Part shown: one piece after another, positions 1 to 8,413 of the stretch | Position numbering within the stretch: the stretch's first letter is position 1 | Layout of the letters: every line of letters starts with the position of its first letter | Assembly (NCBI RefSeq): GCF_044792175.1 | Contig: NZ_CP172866.1 | Origin: Corallococcus sp020037015 | GTDB taxonomy: Bacteria; Myxococcota; Myxococcia; Myxococcales; Myxococcaceae | Length of the DNA: 64,000 bases | Direction: 5' to 3' (one strand) | The notes under the pieces: model-generated | What the model was told of the DNA's origin: nothing | What the model saw: the letters and a program-made list of their open reading frames with translations, nothing else | Database searches by the model: none | Made by a program: the position numbers and the translations under genes

Positions 1-167
1 CCGGAGGGGAGTCTTTCCCTTCCTTCCGGCTCTCCACCCTCAAGCGTCTGTAATTCAAGAAGGTTAAGAAAGATACGAAGACTGGGGCTGGCTTGAGCCG
101 CCGTGCGATTCGTGGCGACATGCGGGCTCCCCGGGGGTTGGGCAGTGCCTGGGCCGCGAGGAGCCGG

Positions 168-2174
168 ATGTCCGCGACCGATACGACCGTGGCCCTTCCG
201 CTCCCGGATGCGCTCCTGGCCGCGTTGGAGGAGGCCGAGCGCGAACTCCCGGAGGCGTGCATGGTGCTGCGCGCCGTGCGCTCGCCGGGCGGCGCCATCC
301 TGGACTTCGAGTGGCTGTGGGCGAACCCCGCCGCGTCGCGCGCGCTGGGCCGGGACCCGGAGTTCCTGCGCGGCCGGCGCCTGGGCGAGGTGTCCTCCAA
401 GGACGGCATCGCCGGCCGCCTGGACCTCCTGCGCCAGGTGGTGGAGTCCGGCCGGCCGCACGCGGACCACTTCTGCGAGGGGGAGGTGCTCCTGCAGGGC
501 ACGGCGGTGCCGCTGCGGGACGGGGTGCTGTTGCGCCTGCGTGACATCACCAGCGACCAGCGGGTGGAGGAGGGGCTGCGCGAGACGCTGGACTGGGTGC
601 GCGACGTGCTGGAGAGCATGCCGGACGCCTTCTTCACCGTGGACACGGACTGGCGCCTCACCTACGTGAACCGCAACGCCGCCGCGCTCACCGGCCGCTC
701 GCAGGAGACGCTCTTCCGCCGCGTGCTGTGGGAGGCGTGCCCGGAGCTGTGCGGCACCCCGTTCGAGCGCACGCTGCGCGAGGTGGCCGCCGAGGAGAGC
801 TACCGCCTCTTCGAGCTGCGCACCGGGCGCGACCGCTGGCACGAGGTGCACGCCTGGTCCAGCGGCCGCAACATCTCCACCTACGCGCGCGACATCACCG
901 ACAAGAAGCGCGTGCAGGCGGAGCGCGACGCGCTGCTCGCCCGCGAGCACTCCGGCCGCCTGGAGGCGGAGGCCCTGGCCCAGCGCCGCACGCACGAGCT
1001 GATGGCCGCGCGCGAGCGGCTGGTGCAGTCGGAGAAGCTGGCCATGGCGGGCCAGCTCGCCGCGGGCGTGGGCCACGAAATCAACAACCCCCTGTCCTAC
1101 GTCACCGGCAACCTCCAGTTCGCGGTGGAGCAGCTCACGCCGCTCGTCCGCGGCCCGGGGCTCCAGGGCGCGGTGGGCGAGGCGCTGGAGGCGCTGCGCG
1201 AGGCGAAGGAGGGCGCGGAGCGGATCCGCGTCATCGTGCGCGACCTGCAGACCTTCGCCCGCGCGGACGAGCTGCGCCTGGGGCCCGTGGACGTGCACGC
1301 GGCGCTGGAGTTCGGCGTCTCCCTGGCCACGACCCACCTGCGCAGCCGCGCCCAGGTGGAGCGCCACTACGGCCAGGTGCCGCCCGCGCTGGCGCACGAG
1401 GCGCGCCTGGGGCAGGTGTTCCTCCACCTGCTCATCAACGCCTCGAACGCCATCCCCTCCGGCGCCTACGAGCGGCACCGCGTGACGCTCACCACCCGCC
1501 GCGAGGGCGCGTGGGTGCTGGCGGAGGTGTCCGACACCGGCCTGGGCATGACGCCGGAGGTGCTCCAGCGCGCCTTCGAGCCGTTCTTCACCACGCGCCC
1601 CGTGGGCGAGGGCAGCGGCCTGGGGCTGTCCATCTGCCTGGGGCTCGTGCGCAGCATGCACGGCGAGCTGACGGCGACCAGCATCCCCGGCCTGGGCAGC
1701 ACCTTCCAGGTGCGGCTGCCCGTCTCGGAGCCCATCGTCCACCCGGGCCTCCCCGCGGTGCGCGCGGACGAGGGCCCCTCGCGCAAGCGCGTGCTGGTGG
1801 TGGACGACGAGCCGCAGCTCACCTCGGTGCTCCGGCGCATCCTCGGCCGGCAGCATGACGTGGTGGTGGCGCACAGCGGCCGGGAGGCGCTGGCGCTGCT
1901 GGAGCAGGACGACGCCTTCGACCGCGTCTTCTGCGACCTGATGATGGCGGACCTCACCGGCATGGACGTGCACGCGGAGCTGTCGCGGCGCCGGCCGGAG
2001 CTCCTGTCGCGCTTCGTGTTCATGACGGGCGGCAGCTTCACGGAGCGCGCCCGCGCCTTCCTGCAGGCCGTGCCGCTGCCGCGCATCGAGAAGCCCTTCG
2101 AGCCGGGCCTCCTGCACTCGCTGGTGGAGTCCTCGCCGCCGCGCACCGGAGCGCGCGGCGGCCAGGCGGTGTGA
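168..2174 (+). CDS. PAS sensor histidine kinase with C-terminal receiver (hybrid kinase)
   Basis: Cytoplasmic hybrid two-component kinase of 668 residues with no membrane segment. Two PAS-like regions come first (about 5-130 and 145-245; the second carries FFTVDTDWRLTYVNRNAAAL). A short helical linker leads to the dimerisation helix with phospho-acceptor His303 in GVGHEINNPLSY, then a HATPase domain with the GEGSGLGLSI ATP lid. A receiver domain closes the protein, with RVLVVDDEP and phospho-acceptor Asp590 in VFCDLMM. The start at 168 is preferred because GAGGAG lies four bases upstream; an in-frame upstream start near 93 would add 25 residues without homology value. The stop abuts the stop of the next, convergent gene. 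No partner regulator is adjacent, so the output is probably phosphorelay. The input signal is unknown. Confidence 0.9.
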   Translation: MSATDTTVALPLPDALLAALEEAERELPEACMVLRAVRSPGGAILDFEWLWANPAASRALGRDPEFLRGRRLGEVSSKDGIAGRLDLLRQVVESGRPHADHFCEGEVLLQGTAVPLRDGVLLRLRDITSDQRVEEGLRETLDWVRDVLESMPDAFFTVDTDWRLTYVNRNAAALTGRSQETLFRRVLWEACPELCGTPFERTLREVAAEESYRLFELRTGRDRWHEVHAWSSGRNISTYARDITDKKRVQAERDALLAREHSGRLEAEALAQRRTHELMAARERLVQSEKLAMAGQLAAGVGHEINNPLSYVTGNLQFAVEQLTPLVRGPGLQGAVGEALEALREAKEGAERIRVIVRDLQTFARADELRLGPVDVHAALEFGVSLATTHLRSRAQVERHYGQVPPALAHEARLGQVFLHLLINASNAIPSGAYERHRVTLTTRREGAWVLAEVSDTGLGMTPEVLQRAFEPFFTTRPVGEGSGLGLSICLGLVRSMHGELTATSIPGLGSTFQVRLPVSEPIVHPGLPAVRADEGPSRKRVLVVDDEPQLTSVLRRILGRQHDVVVAHSGREALALLEQDDAFDRVFCDLMMADLTGMDVHAELSRRRPELLSRFVFMTGGSFTERARAFLQAVPLPRIEKPFEPGLLHSLVESSPPRTGARGGQAV

Positions 2175-2870
2175 CTACAGCTTCACCTCGTCGCGCTCCG
2201 GGCGCGTGATGTACGCGGTGGTGGGGTTCGCGGGGTCGGCCAGCTTCTTCATCAGGCTGTCCATGCCGTTGGAGCGCGCGAAGGCCATCTCGTTCTTCGT
2301 CACGCCCACCAGCGTGAGCAGCTCCACCTGGCCGCTGGGCAGGGTGAAGTGGCTGGGGCGGTTGGCGTCCTTCACGAACACGAAGCCCGCGAGCTTCGTC
2401 TCACCGCCGGTGAGCGTGCCGTCCACCGGGTAGCGGTGCCCCATGGCGAACAGCCGCGCGCACACGAGGTTGTAGGCCATCATGTCCAGCAGGCGCAGGA
2501 TGGGCCAGCGCTCCTCCTCGGGCGTGTGGATGACCATCTCGTAGCCCAGGCCGCTGCGGGCGTCGTCCGGCAGGTCCTCGCCGGGGGCCACCGTGAAGGG
2601 GTTGGACAGGCCGCTCGTCACGTAGGTCCAGTACGGGTGCTCCGGGCTGGGCGGCGCCACGCGCACGCCCATGGGCAGCCAGTTGGGGTCCATCTCCGTG
2701 CCCTGGGCCAGCTCGCTCTCCAGCCACCCCTCCAGCACGCCCGTGCCCTCCAGCAGGTCCACCTCCTCGCGGATGGCACCGAACAGCTTCGGGTACTCCA
2801 CCTCGTCGCGGTCCGCCCAGCAGTCTTCGTACCACTGGATGAAGTCTTCCTCTGTCTCCGGGACTTTCAT
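2175..2870 (-). CDS. Suppressor-of-fused (SUFU) domain protein
   Basis: A 231-residue soluble protein with no signal peptide. The central stretch reads like the bacterial SUFU domain: PYWTYVTSGLSNPF, a later LGYEMVIHTP and ILRLLDMMAYNLV, and a C-terminal LLTLVGVTKNEMAFA. In animals SUFU binds Gli factors. Bacterial members are mostly of unknown role, and many act as immunity proteins beside polymorphic toxins. No toxin gene is adjacent, so an immunity role is only a possibility. The gene converges with the kinase at 168-2174, stop codon against stop codon. Confidence 0.82.
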   Translation of the reverse strand: MKVPETEEDFIQWYEDCWADRDEVEYPKLFGAIREEVDLLEGTGVLEGWLESELAQGTEMDPNWLPMGVRVAPPSPEHPYWTYVTSGLSNPFTVAPGEDLPDDARSGLGYEMVIHTPEEERWPILRLLDMMAYNLVCARLFAMGHRYPVDGTLTGGETKLAGFVFVKDANRPSHFTLPSGQVELLTLVGVTKNEMAFARSNGMDSLMKKLADPANPTTAYITRPERDEVKL

Positions 2871-2965
2871 GGGGGCGGACTCTAGAGGTTCACCCCGATT
2901 TCACAACTTGAACCGAGCCCGGATGCCCACTGACCGGTGGGTTGGCGGACAGACGTTCAGGTTTT

Positions 2966-4153
2966 TCAGGTGCCGGTGGACCCGGGGGCAGGGGTCCCCC
3001 ACGGTTTCAGGCCGCAGATGCGCTCCGCCTCCTCCACGGCGGGCGCCAGCCGCGCGTGCTCCATGCGCAGGAAGCTGCGCACGGCCTTGTCCAGGCGCTG
3101 GTCGAAAATCAGGTGGGCGCTGTGCACGGCGGTGGGCTCGAAGCCCCGGGACACCTTGTGCTCGCCGCCGGCGCCGGGCTCGAAGACCTTGCGCCCCGCG
3201 CGGATGCAGTCGTCCACGGAGTGATACAGGCAGACGTTGAAGTGCAGGAAGGGGTGCTCCTCCGTGCAGCCCCAGTAGCGGCCGTAGAGCCGCTCGGGCG
3301 TGGCCAGGTTGAAGGCCCCGGCGATGACCCTCCCGTCCTTCACCGCCTCCACCATCTCCACCGTGTCGGGCAGGTCGCGGAAGACGCGCTCGAAGAAGCC
3401 CGGGGTGAGCTGCACCTGGCCCCAGGCGTGGCGCTCGCAGGTGGACGTGTAGAAGGTGTACGCGCGCCGGGCGTGCTCCGGCGTCAGGTCCGCCCCGCGC
3501 ACGGTGCGCAGGTGGATGCCCTGGGTGGCCGCGGCGCCGCGCTCGCGCTTGAGCTGGTTGCGGCGCTTGGAGTCGAAGCGGGCCAGGTAGTCGTCGTAGC
3601 TCCGGTAGCCCGGGTTCTTCCAATGGAACTGGAGGGTCATCCGGCGCGCGAGCCCGGCCTCCTCCAGGAAGTCCGCCTCTTCATCCGTGGGGTAGAGCAC
3701 GTGCACGCCGGAGCAGTCCTGCGCCTGGGCGCTGTCCACGGCGGCCTGGAGGAGCGCCCGGCGCAAGGCGGCGGCGTCTTCTCCGGGGGCGGTGAGGAAG
3801 CGCGGCACGGTGGCGGGGGACAGGGGGCCGCCCACGAGCAGCTTCGGGTAGTACTCCACGCCCAGTTGGGCGGCGGCGTTGGCCCAGCCGAAGTCGTAGA
3901 TGTACTCGCCCATGCTGTGGAACTTGAGGTAGGCGGGCGCGGCGGCGGCCAGCTTCTTCCCGCGCCACAGCGTCAGGTGGTGCGGCGCCCAGCCGGTGTC
4001 CTCGGTGGCGCTGCCGCTCTCTTCCATGGCGGACAGCCACGCGTGGCGCACGAAGGGGGGCGCGCCGTCAGCGACCAGGGCATCCCACTGGGCGGCCGGG
4101 ACATCGCGGATGGCATCGAGAATGCGGACCTGGAGCGGGGTGTCGGCGGGCAC
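2966..4153 (-). CDS. FemAB-like GNAT-fold protein (DUF482, peptidogalycan biosynthesis family)
   Basis: A 395-residue cytoplasmic protein. The family pattern is visible from the N terminus (WDALVADGAPPFVRHAWL), through a middle block (FHSMGEYIYDFGWANAA and GVEYYPKLLVGGPLSP), to the C-terminal half (FDSKRRNQLKRER, FNLATPERLYGRYWG, HFNVCLYHSVDDCIRAG, FEPGAGGEHKVSRGF). Proteins of this family are predicted aminoacyl- or acyltransferases with a double GNAT fold related to FemAB. The substrate is not established, and the old name comes from genomic context only. It stands alone between the SUFU gene and the HxlR gene, all on the minus strand, with about 95 bp of non-coding DNA downstream. Confidence 0.85.
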   Translation of the reverse strand: MPADTPLQVRILDAIRDVPAAQWDALVADGAPPFVRHAWLSAMEESGSATEDTGWAPHHLTLWRGKKLAAAAPAYLKFHSMGEYIYDFGWANAAAQLGVEYYPKLLVGGPLSPATVPRFLTAPGEDAAALRRALLQAAVDSAQAQDCSGVHVLYPTDEEADFLEEAGLARRMTLQFHWKNPGYRSYDDYLARFDSKRRNQLKRERGAAATQGIHLRTVRGADLTPEHARRAYTFYTSTCERHAWGQVQLTPGFFERVFRDLPDTVEMVEAVKDGRVIAGAFNLATPERLYGRYWGCTEEHPFLHFNVCLYHSVDDCIRAGRKVFEPGAGGEHKVSRGFEPTAVHSAHLIFDQRLDKAVRSFLRMEHARLAPAVEEAERICGLKPWGTPAPGSTGT

Positions 4154-4236
4154 GGGAGCAGTCTTAACGCGGGCCTGTCCCCTTCGCTCCCGTTCGTCCC
4201 GCTGGAGGGCACCCGGCCGGGGGAGCCCGGGGCCTC

Positions 4237-4647
4237 TCAGGAGTCCTTCTTGCGGGGCGGCGCCTTGGTGCGGGCGGACATCACCCGGGGGAGGTTGTCT
4301 TCAATCCAGGAGGTCAGCGCCTCCACGTGGACGGCGACCTCCTCGCCCAGGGGCGTGAGGCGGTAGTCCACGTGGGGGGGAATCACGGGGTGGGCCTCGC
4401 GGTGCACGAAGCCGTCCTGCTCCAGGGCCTGGAGCGTCTGGGCGAGCATCTTCTCGCTGACCCCGCCGACCTTGCGGCGCAGCTCGCTGAAGCGGTGGGT
4501 GCCCTCCTCCTTGAGCGCGACGAGCACCAGCACGCCCCACTGGCTGGTGACGTGCTCCAGGACCCCGCGCGAGGGGCACGCCGCCGCGTACAGGTCCCCG
4601 CGCTGCTTCACCTTCTCCAGCAGTGGACTGCGCTTGCCTGCCTTCAT
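4237..4647 (-). CDS. HxlR-family winged-helix regulator, QorR/YtfH-like
   Basis: A 136-residue DNA-binding regulator. A cysteine in the N-terminal arm (AAACPSRGVLEHV) precedes the winged helix: WGVLVLVALKEEGTHRFSEL, then KVGGVSEKMLAQTLQALEQDGFV and a wing ending in VDYRLTPLGEE. This is the standard HxlR layout, in which the arm cysteine often senses electrophiles or quinones. The gene is divergent from the QorB-type quinone reductase at 4756, the same arrangement as ytfH/ytfG in Escherichia coli. An inverted repeat lies between the two starts. By analogy it represses both genes and is released by oxidised quinones or aldehydes. That ligand is inferred, not shown. Confidence 0.9.
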   Translation of the reverse strand: MKAGKRSPLLEKVKQRGDLYAAACPSRGVLEHVTSQWGVLVLVALKEEGTHRFSELRRKVGGVSEKMLAQTLQALEQDGFVHREAHPVIPPHVDYRLTPLGEEVAVHVEALTSWIEDNLPRVMSARTKAPPRKKDS

Positions 4648-4671
4648 GACGGGACACTTACCACGAGGTGC

Positions 4672-4692
4672 GTACTTACGAAAAGTGAGTAC
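4672..4692. promoter_or_regulatory. Probable HxlR operator between the divergent regulator and qorB
   Basis: Two 8-bp arms, GTACTTAC and GTGAGTAC, are separated by 5 bp and form an inverted repeat with one mismatch. They sit midway in the 108-bp gap between the HxlR start (4647) and the qorB start (4756). The AT-rich centre and GTAC ends resemble sites bound by HxlR proteins. The second qorB copy at 8414 has no such site. Confidence 0.65.
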
Positions 4693-4755
4693 CCCCGTTA
4701 CGGTAAGCCCCGGTTCGATTTCGCGCCGGGAGCGCGGGAAGGAAAGGGCGAAGCC

Positions 4756-5613
4756 ATGTTCGTTGTCACGGGAGCCACGGGGAAGCTGGGGCACTTCGTC
4801 GTCGAGGGTTTGCTGAAGAAGGTGCCGGCGAGCCAGGTGGCGGTGGCGGTGCGAAATCCGGACAAGGCGAAGGAATGGGCCGCGCGCGGGGTGCAGGTGC
4901 GCAAGGTGGACTACGACCACCCGGAGACGTTGAACGGGGTGTTCGGGAAGGGGGACACGGTGCTGCTCATCTCCGCGAACGAGGTGGGGAAGCGCTTCCC
5001 GCAGCACGCGGCGGTGATTGAGGCGGCGAAGAAGGCGGGCGTGAAGCTGCTGGCGTACACGAGCATCCTGCGCGCGGATACGAGCGGCCTGTCGCTGGCG
5101 GGGGAGCACCGGGCGACGGAGGAGGCGATCCGGGCGTCGGGCATCCCGTACGTGTTCCTGCGCAATGGCTGGTACGTGGAGAACTACACGGAGCACATCG
5201 GGCCGGCGCTCCAGTACGGCGTGGTGCAGGGCAGCGCGAAGGAGGGCCGGGTGGCCACGGCGACGCGTCAGGAGTACGCGGACGCGGCGGTGGCGGTGCT
5301 GACGGGCACGGGCCACGAGAACCAGGTGTACGAGCTGGCGGGGGACGCGAGCTTCAGCCTGCCGGAGTACGTGGCGGAGCTGTCGCGTCAGTCGGGCAAG
5401 CCGGTGAAGTACGTGGACCTGCCGGTGGCGGAGTTCTCCGCGGCGCTCCAGCAGGTGGGGGTGCCCAAGCCCTTCGCGGACACGCTGGCGGACGCGGACG
5501 CGGGCCTGTCGCGCGGGGAGCTGAATGACACCAGCCGCACGCTGAGCCGGCTCATCGGCCGGCCCACGGCGCCGTTCGGGACCGCGATTGGCGCGGCGTT
5601 GAAGCAGGGCTGA
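4756..5613 (+). CDS. qorB: NAD(P)H:quinone oxidoreductase, QorB/YtfG type (atypical SDR, NmrA-like)
   Basis: A 285-residue cytoplasmic reductase. The dinucleotide-binding motif is at the extreme N terminus (MFVVTGATGKLGHFVVEGLL). The sequence follows Escherichia coli YtfG/QorB closely from memory: VAVRNPDKA, VLLISANEVG, GVKLLAYTSILRADTS, FLRNGWYVENYTE, VYELAGDASFSL and the ending LNDTSRTLSRLIGRPT. Length matches the E. coli protein (286). QorB reduces quinones with NADPH and protects against quinone stress. The start at 4756 is fixed by the Rossmann motif, which begins at residue 2; an AAGGAAAGG purine run lies upstream. Likely repressed by the divergent HxlR protein. A paralogue with roughly 70% identity by eye lies at 8414-9271. 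Confidence 0.88.
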   Translation: MFVVTGATGKLGHFVVEGLLKKVPASQVAVAVRNPDKAKEWAARGVQVRKVDYDHPETLNGVFGKGDTVLLISANEVGKRFPQHAAVIEAAKKAGVKLLAYTSILRADTSGLSLAGEHRATEEAIRASGIPYVFLRNGWYVENYTEHIGPALQYGVVQGSAKEGRVATATRQEYADAAVAVLTGTGHENQVYELAGDASFSLPEYVAELSRQSGKPVKYVDLPVAEFSAALQQVGVPKPFADTLADADAGLSRGELNDTSRTLSRLIGRPTAPFGTAIGAALKQG

Positions 5614-5652
5614 GTTCCAGGGGGCCTCTGGCCCGCGAGGTCACGTCGCGGG

Positions 5653-6123
5653 TCAGGCTTCCTCGTCGGGAAGGAGCGTGCGGAGAAGTTCGTCGTCGGG
5701 CCCGAGCGGCTTCCAGCCGGGCGGCGGCGGATGGGCGAGGAGCGCATCCCCGGCCCGGTCCACGCGCTCCTTGTGGGTTTCTGGGGTGTGGGAAAACCAA
5801 TGGCCGAGCGCGATGGCAACCTCCAGCCGAGCGTCATCATCCAACACGGATGGCCAGCCATTGGGGAAGCACGCATACAGCTCGCGCACGAACTGTCCGC
5901 GCACCAGTCGTGTGAGCTGCTTGCTGCTCTCCGCCTCCGCCACCAGCCCGCTGAATATCTGCACCCCGGCGATGTCGTCCCAGCCAAGATCCTCGGCCAG
6001 TGCCACCAGCGATGCGGTAGGGCGTGCTTCGGCAAAGGCAGTGATCGAGTCGAAGCCGCGCGCGCGGACTCGTTCGTACAGGCGTGCCTTGATGTTGCCC
6101 CGCCATGCATCTCCGCCGCTCAT
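5653..6123 (-). CDS. Hypothetical protein, 156 residues
   Basis: I do not recognise the family. The protein is soluble and mostly helical by eye, with an N-terminal basic stretch (NIKARLYERVRARGF), a central LAEDLGWDDIAGVQIFSGLV and a proline-rich end (PPPPGWKPLGPDDELL). The start at 6123 is chosen over 6129 because GGGAG lies six bases upstream of it. It sits between the qorB gene and the DUF2381 gene, on the opposite strand from both. Codon use is slightly less GC-extreme than in its neighbours, which suggests an accessory gene. It could be an immunity or orphan protein; nothing visible decides this. Confidence 0.6.
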   Translation of the reverse strand: MSGGDAWRGNIKARLYERVRARGFDSITAFAEARPTASLVALAEDLGWDDIAGVQIFSGLVAEAESSKQLTRLVRGQFVRELYACFPNGWPSVLDDDARLEVAIALGHWFSHTPETHKERVDRAGDALLAHPPPPGWKPLGPDDELLRTLLPDEEA

Positions 6124-6276
6124 CGTCATCTCCCGGGCATGGCGGGTGGATTGGGGAAGTGGCGGGCGGAGATTTCGGTCAGTAGCCGCTGCATGTTCGT
6201 GGGCCTCACTTGGTGCATGAGAGGCCGGTCCGGAAGATTGGCGTGAAATGGGCGGCTTGGGTAGGGTCCAGGTTCG

Positions 6277-7203
6277 ATGCCGAACGCCCTACCTGGATGG
6301 TTCGTTGTCCTGTTCGCCCTCGTGGCCACGCCTGCCCTGGCGGGGCCTCGTGAGAGGGCTCAGGCCCGGACCCTGGTGCTGTCGGAGCACCCGGACGACG
6401 CGGCCCATCGCATCCACGTGGCGGGGCAGATCGTCACGGTGCTCCGGTTCGAGCAACCCTGCGACCCGCTGAAGACGAAGCTGCTCGGATGGGAGGGGCG
6501 TTTCGAGCCGCTGCTGGTCGCAGGAAAGCGGGTGGTGATCGAGCCCCTCCGTGCCCTGGGGCCGGATGAAAGCGTTCCCCTGCTCGTGACGCTCGCGGAT
6601 GGGTCCGCGATGTCGTTCCTGCTGCGGCCGCCTTCCACGGAGGAGGGCGGCTGGACGGATCAGCAGGTGGACGTCTTCAAGGACCGGGAGAGCTATCAGT
6701 CCCTGGTCTCCGTCCTGACGCGCACGCTCAAGGCGAAGAACGAGTTGGAAGAGGAGAACGCGCGGCTGCGTGAAGAGGAGACCTCCGCGGACCACGCGCT
6801 GGCCGCGCTACTGGTGTCGGGGGCGGCAGCGCAAACGCCGTTCAAGCGGCAGCATACGTGGCGTGGATATGACGTGGATGCCCAGCTCTCGATGACGGTC
6901 TATTCGGGCAGGGGCAAAGCGGCGGTCATGCTCAGCGTGACGAATCAGAGTGAGCGCCGGACCTGGCGCCTGTCCCAGACGAAGCTCTTCGCGTCAGCCA
7001 GTCGCTCGCCGAAGACCGTGGCCATTCGGTCCGAACGCGAGTCGATCGCCGTGGGCCAGACAGGTGCCATCGCGTTCGTCGTGGACCGCAGCGCGTTCCT
7101 CAACCGAGAGGGGAAGTTCGAGGAGCTGGCGCTGGAGGTCTACCAGCACGATGGGCGTCTTCTGGCCGCTGTGCTGTTGGACCCCCAGTTGGTGCGTGAG
7201 TAA
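6277..7203 (+). CDS. DUF2381 family protein (TIGR02268, myxobacterial paralogous family)
   Basis: A 308-residue exported protein. A signal peptide (WFVVLFALVATPALA) ends before GPRERAQ. The N-terminal half carries the family hallmarks RTLVLSEHPDD, IHVAGQIVTVLRFEQPC and ERFEPLLVAG-like residues. A glutamate-rich coiled segment follows around residues 150-170 (TLKAKNELEEENARLREEE), then a beta-rich C-terminal domain resembling a transthyretin- or Ig-like fold. This family is known mainly from Myxococcus and Corallococcus, where many paralogues occur, often beside serine/threonine kinases. None is adjacent here. It heads a probable three-gene operon with the twin lipoproteins at 7214 and 7725. 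Function is unknown. Confidence 0.83.
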   Translation: MPNALPGWFVVLFALVATPALAGPRERAQARTLVLSEHPDDAAHRIHVAGQIVTVLRFEQPCDPLKTKLLGWEGRFEPLLVAGKRVVIEPLRALGPDESVPLLVTLADGSAMSFLLRPPSTEEGGWTDQQVDVFKDRESYQSLVSVLTRTLKAKNELEEENARLREEETSADHALAALLVSGAAAQTPFKRQHTWRGYDVDAQLSMTVYSGRGKAAVMLSVTNQSERRTWRLSQTKLFASASRSPKTVAIRSERESIAVGQTGAIAFVVDRSAFLNREGKFEELALEVYQHDGRLLAAVLLDPQLVRE

Positions 7204-7213
7204 GAGCCGGGCA

Positions 7214-7714
7214 ATGGTCTCCAGGAAGTTCGAACGTGTGTGCTGTCTTGCCGTGTCGGTGCTGGCCTCGGGATGCGCGGGCTCGACGATGGGCCGGGTG
7301 TCGCTTCGATCCGACGGGACACCAGGACCCGAGCGGTGCTCGGAAGAAGCGCTCGAGGCGATGCGCTATCTGCGGCTGCCAGTGGGGGCCGGCGCGATCG
7401 TTGAGTTCGATGTGAACCAGGGCGACGTCGAACCCGTCACGCTGTACGAGGGCCGGGTCGAGAGCATGCTGTTGAGTGATCTGGGCCCGCTGGACTCGCC
7501 CACTCGGCTCTACGGCTACGTGTGGACAAGCGGGCCCCAGGTGGTCATCCGCTACTACGAGGCGCGTCCCCCGGATTCGGCGGCGCGGGTTCCCATCTGT
7601 GCGGTGGTTCGCATGGCCAAGGGACAGATGCTGAAGTTGTCCGGCTCTCTCCCGGGAACCGCTGTCCTCAAGTACTCACGAGGTGGCGTCTTCATCGTGG
7701 ACAAGTTCCTCTAA
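7214..7714 (+). CDS. Predicted lipoprotein, first of a tandem pair
   Basis: A 166-residue lipoprotein with a type II signal peptide (lipobox LASGC). The mature part begins GSTMGRVSLRSDGTPGPERC, then EEALEAMRYLRLPVG, and ends SRGGVFIVDKFL. I do not know a named family. It overlaps or follows the DUF2381 gene within a few bases: a GTG at 7196 would overlap the DUF2381 stop, while the ATG at 7214 used here lies 11 bp beyond it. The next gene encodes a close copy of the same length, so this is a tandem duplication. It probably acts at the outer membrane together with the DUF2381 protein. Confidence 0.75.
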   Translation: MVSRKFERVCCLAVSVLASGCAGSTMGRVSLRSDGTPGPERCSEEALEAMRYLRLPVGAGAIVEFDVNQGDVEPVTLYEGRVESMLLSDLGPLDSPTRLYGYVWTSGPQVVIRYYEARPPDSAARVPICAVVRMAKGQMLKLSGSLPGTAVLKYSRGGVFIVDKFL

Positions 7715-7724
7715 GGTCCACGGG

Positions 7725-8225
7725 ATGGCTTCCAGGACGTTTGAGTTCGCGTGCGGTCTTTTCTGCATAGCCCTGATCACGGGTTGCGCTGGTACCGCGA
7801 CAGGGAAGGTGAGTCTGCGGTCCGACGGAACTCCCGGGCCCGAGAAATGCCCGGAAGAGGCGCTCAAAGCCATGCGCTATCTGCGATTGGGCGTGGGGGA
7901 CGGCGCGAGCGTCGAATTCGATGTGAACCAGATGCATGGCCGGTCCGTCACCCTGCACGAAGGGCGTGTCGAGAGTGTGTTGATCGACGACCTGGGGACG
8001 CTGGAGGCACCGGCACGTCTCTATGGATACGTCTGGACGAGCGGACCTCAGGCAGTCATCCGTTATTTCGAGGCACTTCCACCGGGTGCCTCACAGCGAG
8101 TGCCCATCTGCGCGGTGGCGCGGACGGCCAAGGGACAGATGCGCAAGCTCCCTGGCTCAGCCCCCGGAACCGCTGTCCTTGAGTTCTCCGGCGGCGGCGT
8201 CTTCATCGTGGACGAGTTCCTATAA
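7725..8225 (+). CDS. Predicted lipoprotein, second of a tandem pair
   Basis: Also 166 residues, with lipobox LITGC. It aligns with the preceding protein without gaps for most of its length: shared RVSLRSDGTPGPE-type start, EEALxAMRYLRL, VEFDVNQ, RLYGYVWTSGPQ, RVPICAV, AKGQM, PGTAVL and GGVFIVDxFL. The gap between the copies is 10 bp, so translation of the two is probably linked. Differences gather around residues 60-75 and 110-120, which may be the functional divergence. Function unknown. Confidence 0.75.
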   Translation: MASRTFEFACGLFCIALITGCAGTATGKVSLRSDGTPGPEKCPEEALKAMRYLRLGVGDGASVEFDVNQMHGRSVTLHEGRVESVLIDDLGTLEAPARLYGYVWTSGPQAVIRYFEALPPGASQRVPICAVARTAKGQMRKLPGSAPGTAVLEFSGGGVFIVDEFL

Positions 8226-8304
8226 ATCGTCGTCGGACAGGAGTCCGGTTCTCGGGGATGAGAAAACAAGAGCCCTGCTGGGCCTCCCGGTGACGCTTCG
8301 CACG

Positions 8305-8329
8305 AACCTGTCCGACAGTCGGACAGGTT
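8305..8329. repeat. Dispersed 25-bp perfect palindrome, copy 1
   Basis: Arms AACCTGTCCGAC and GTCGGACAGGTT match perfectly around a single central A. It lies in the 188-bp gap before the second qorB copy. The same element recurs near 37.3 kb and three times at 38.5-38.8 kb. Confidence 0.85.
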
Positions 8330-8413
8330 TGGAACCGAGCGGGGCGGGAGGTGTAGCGCAGGGATGTCCGGGGGCTTGAGATGATCCCGGCCACGGGAAA
8401 CACGGAGGCAGCC

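Noticed and set aside
93..167. Earlier start of the first hybrid kinase
   Set aside because: The additional residues have no domain value, while GAGGAG precedes the start at 168.
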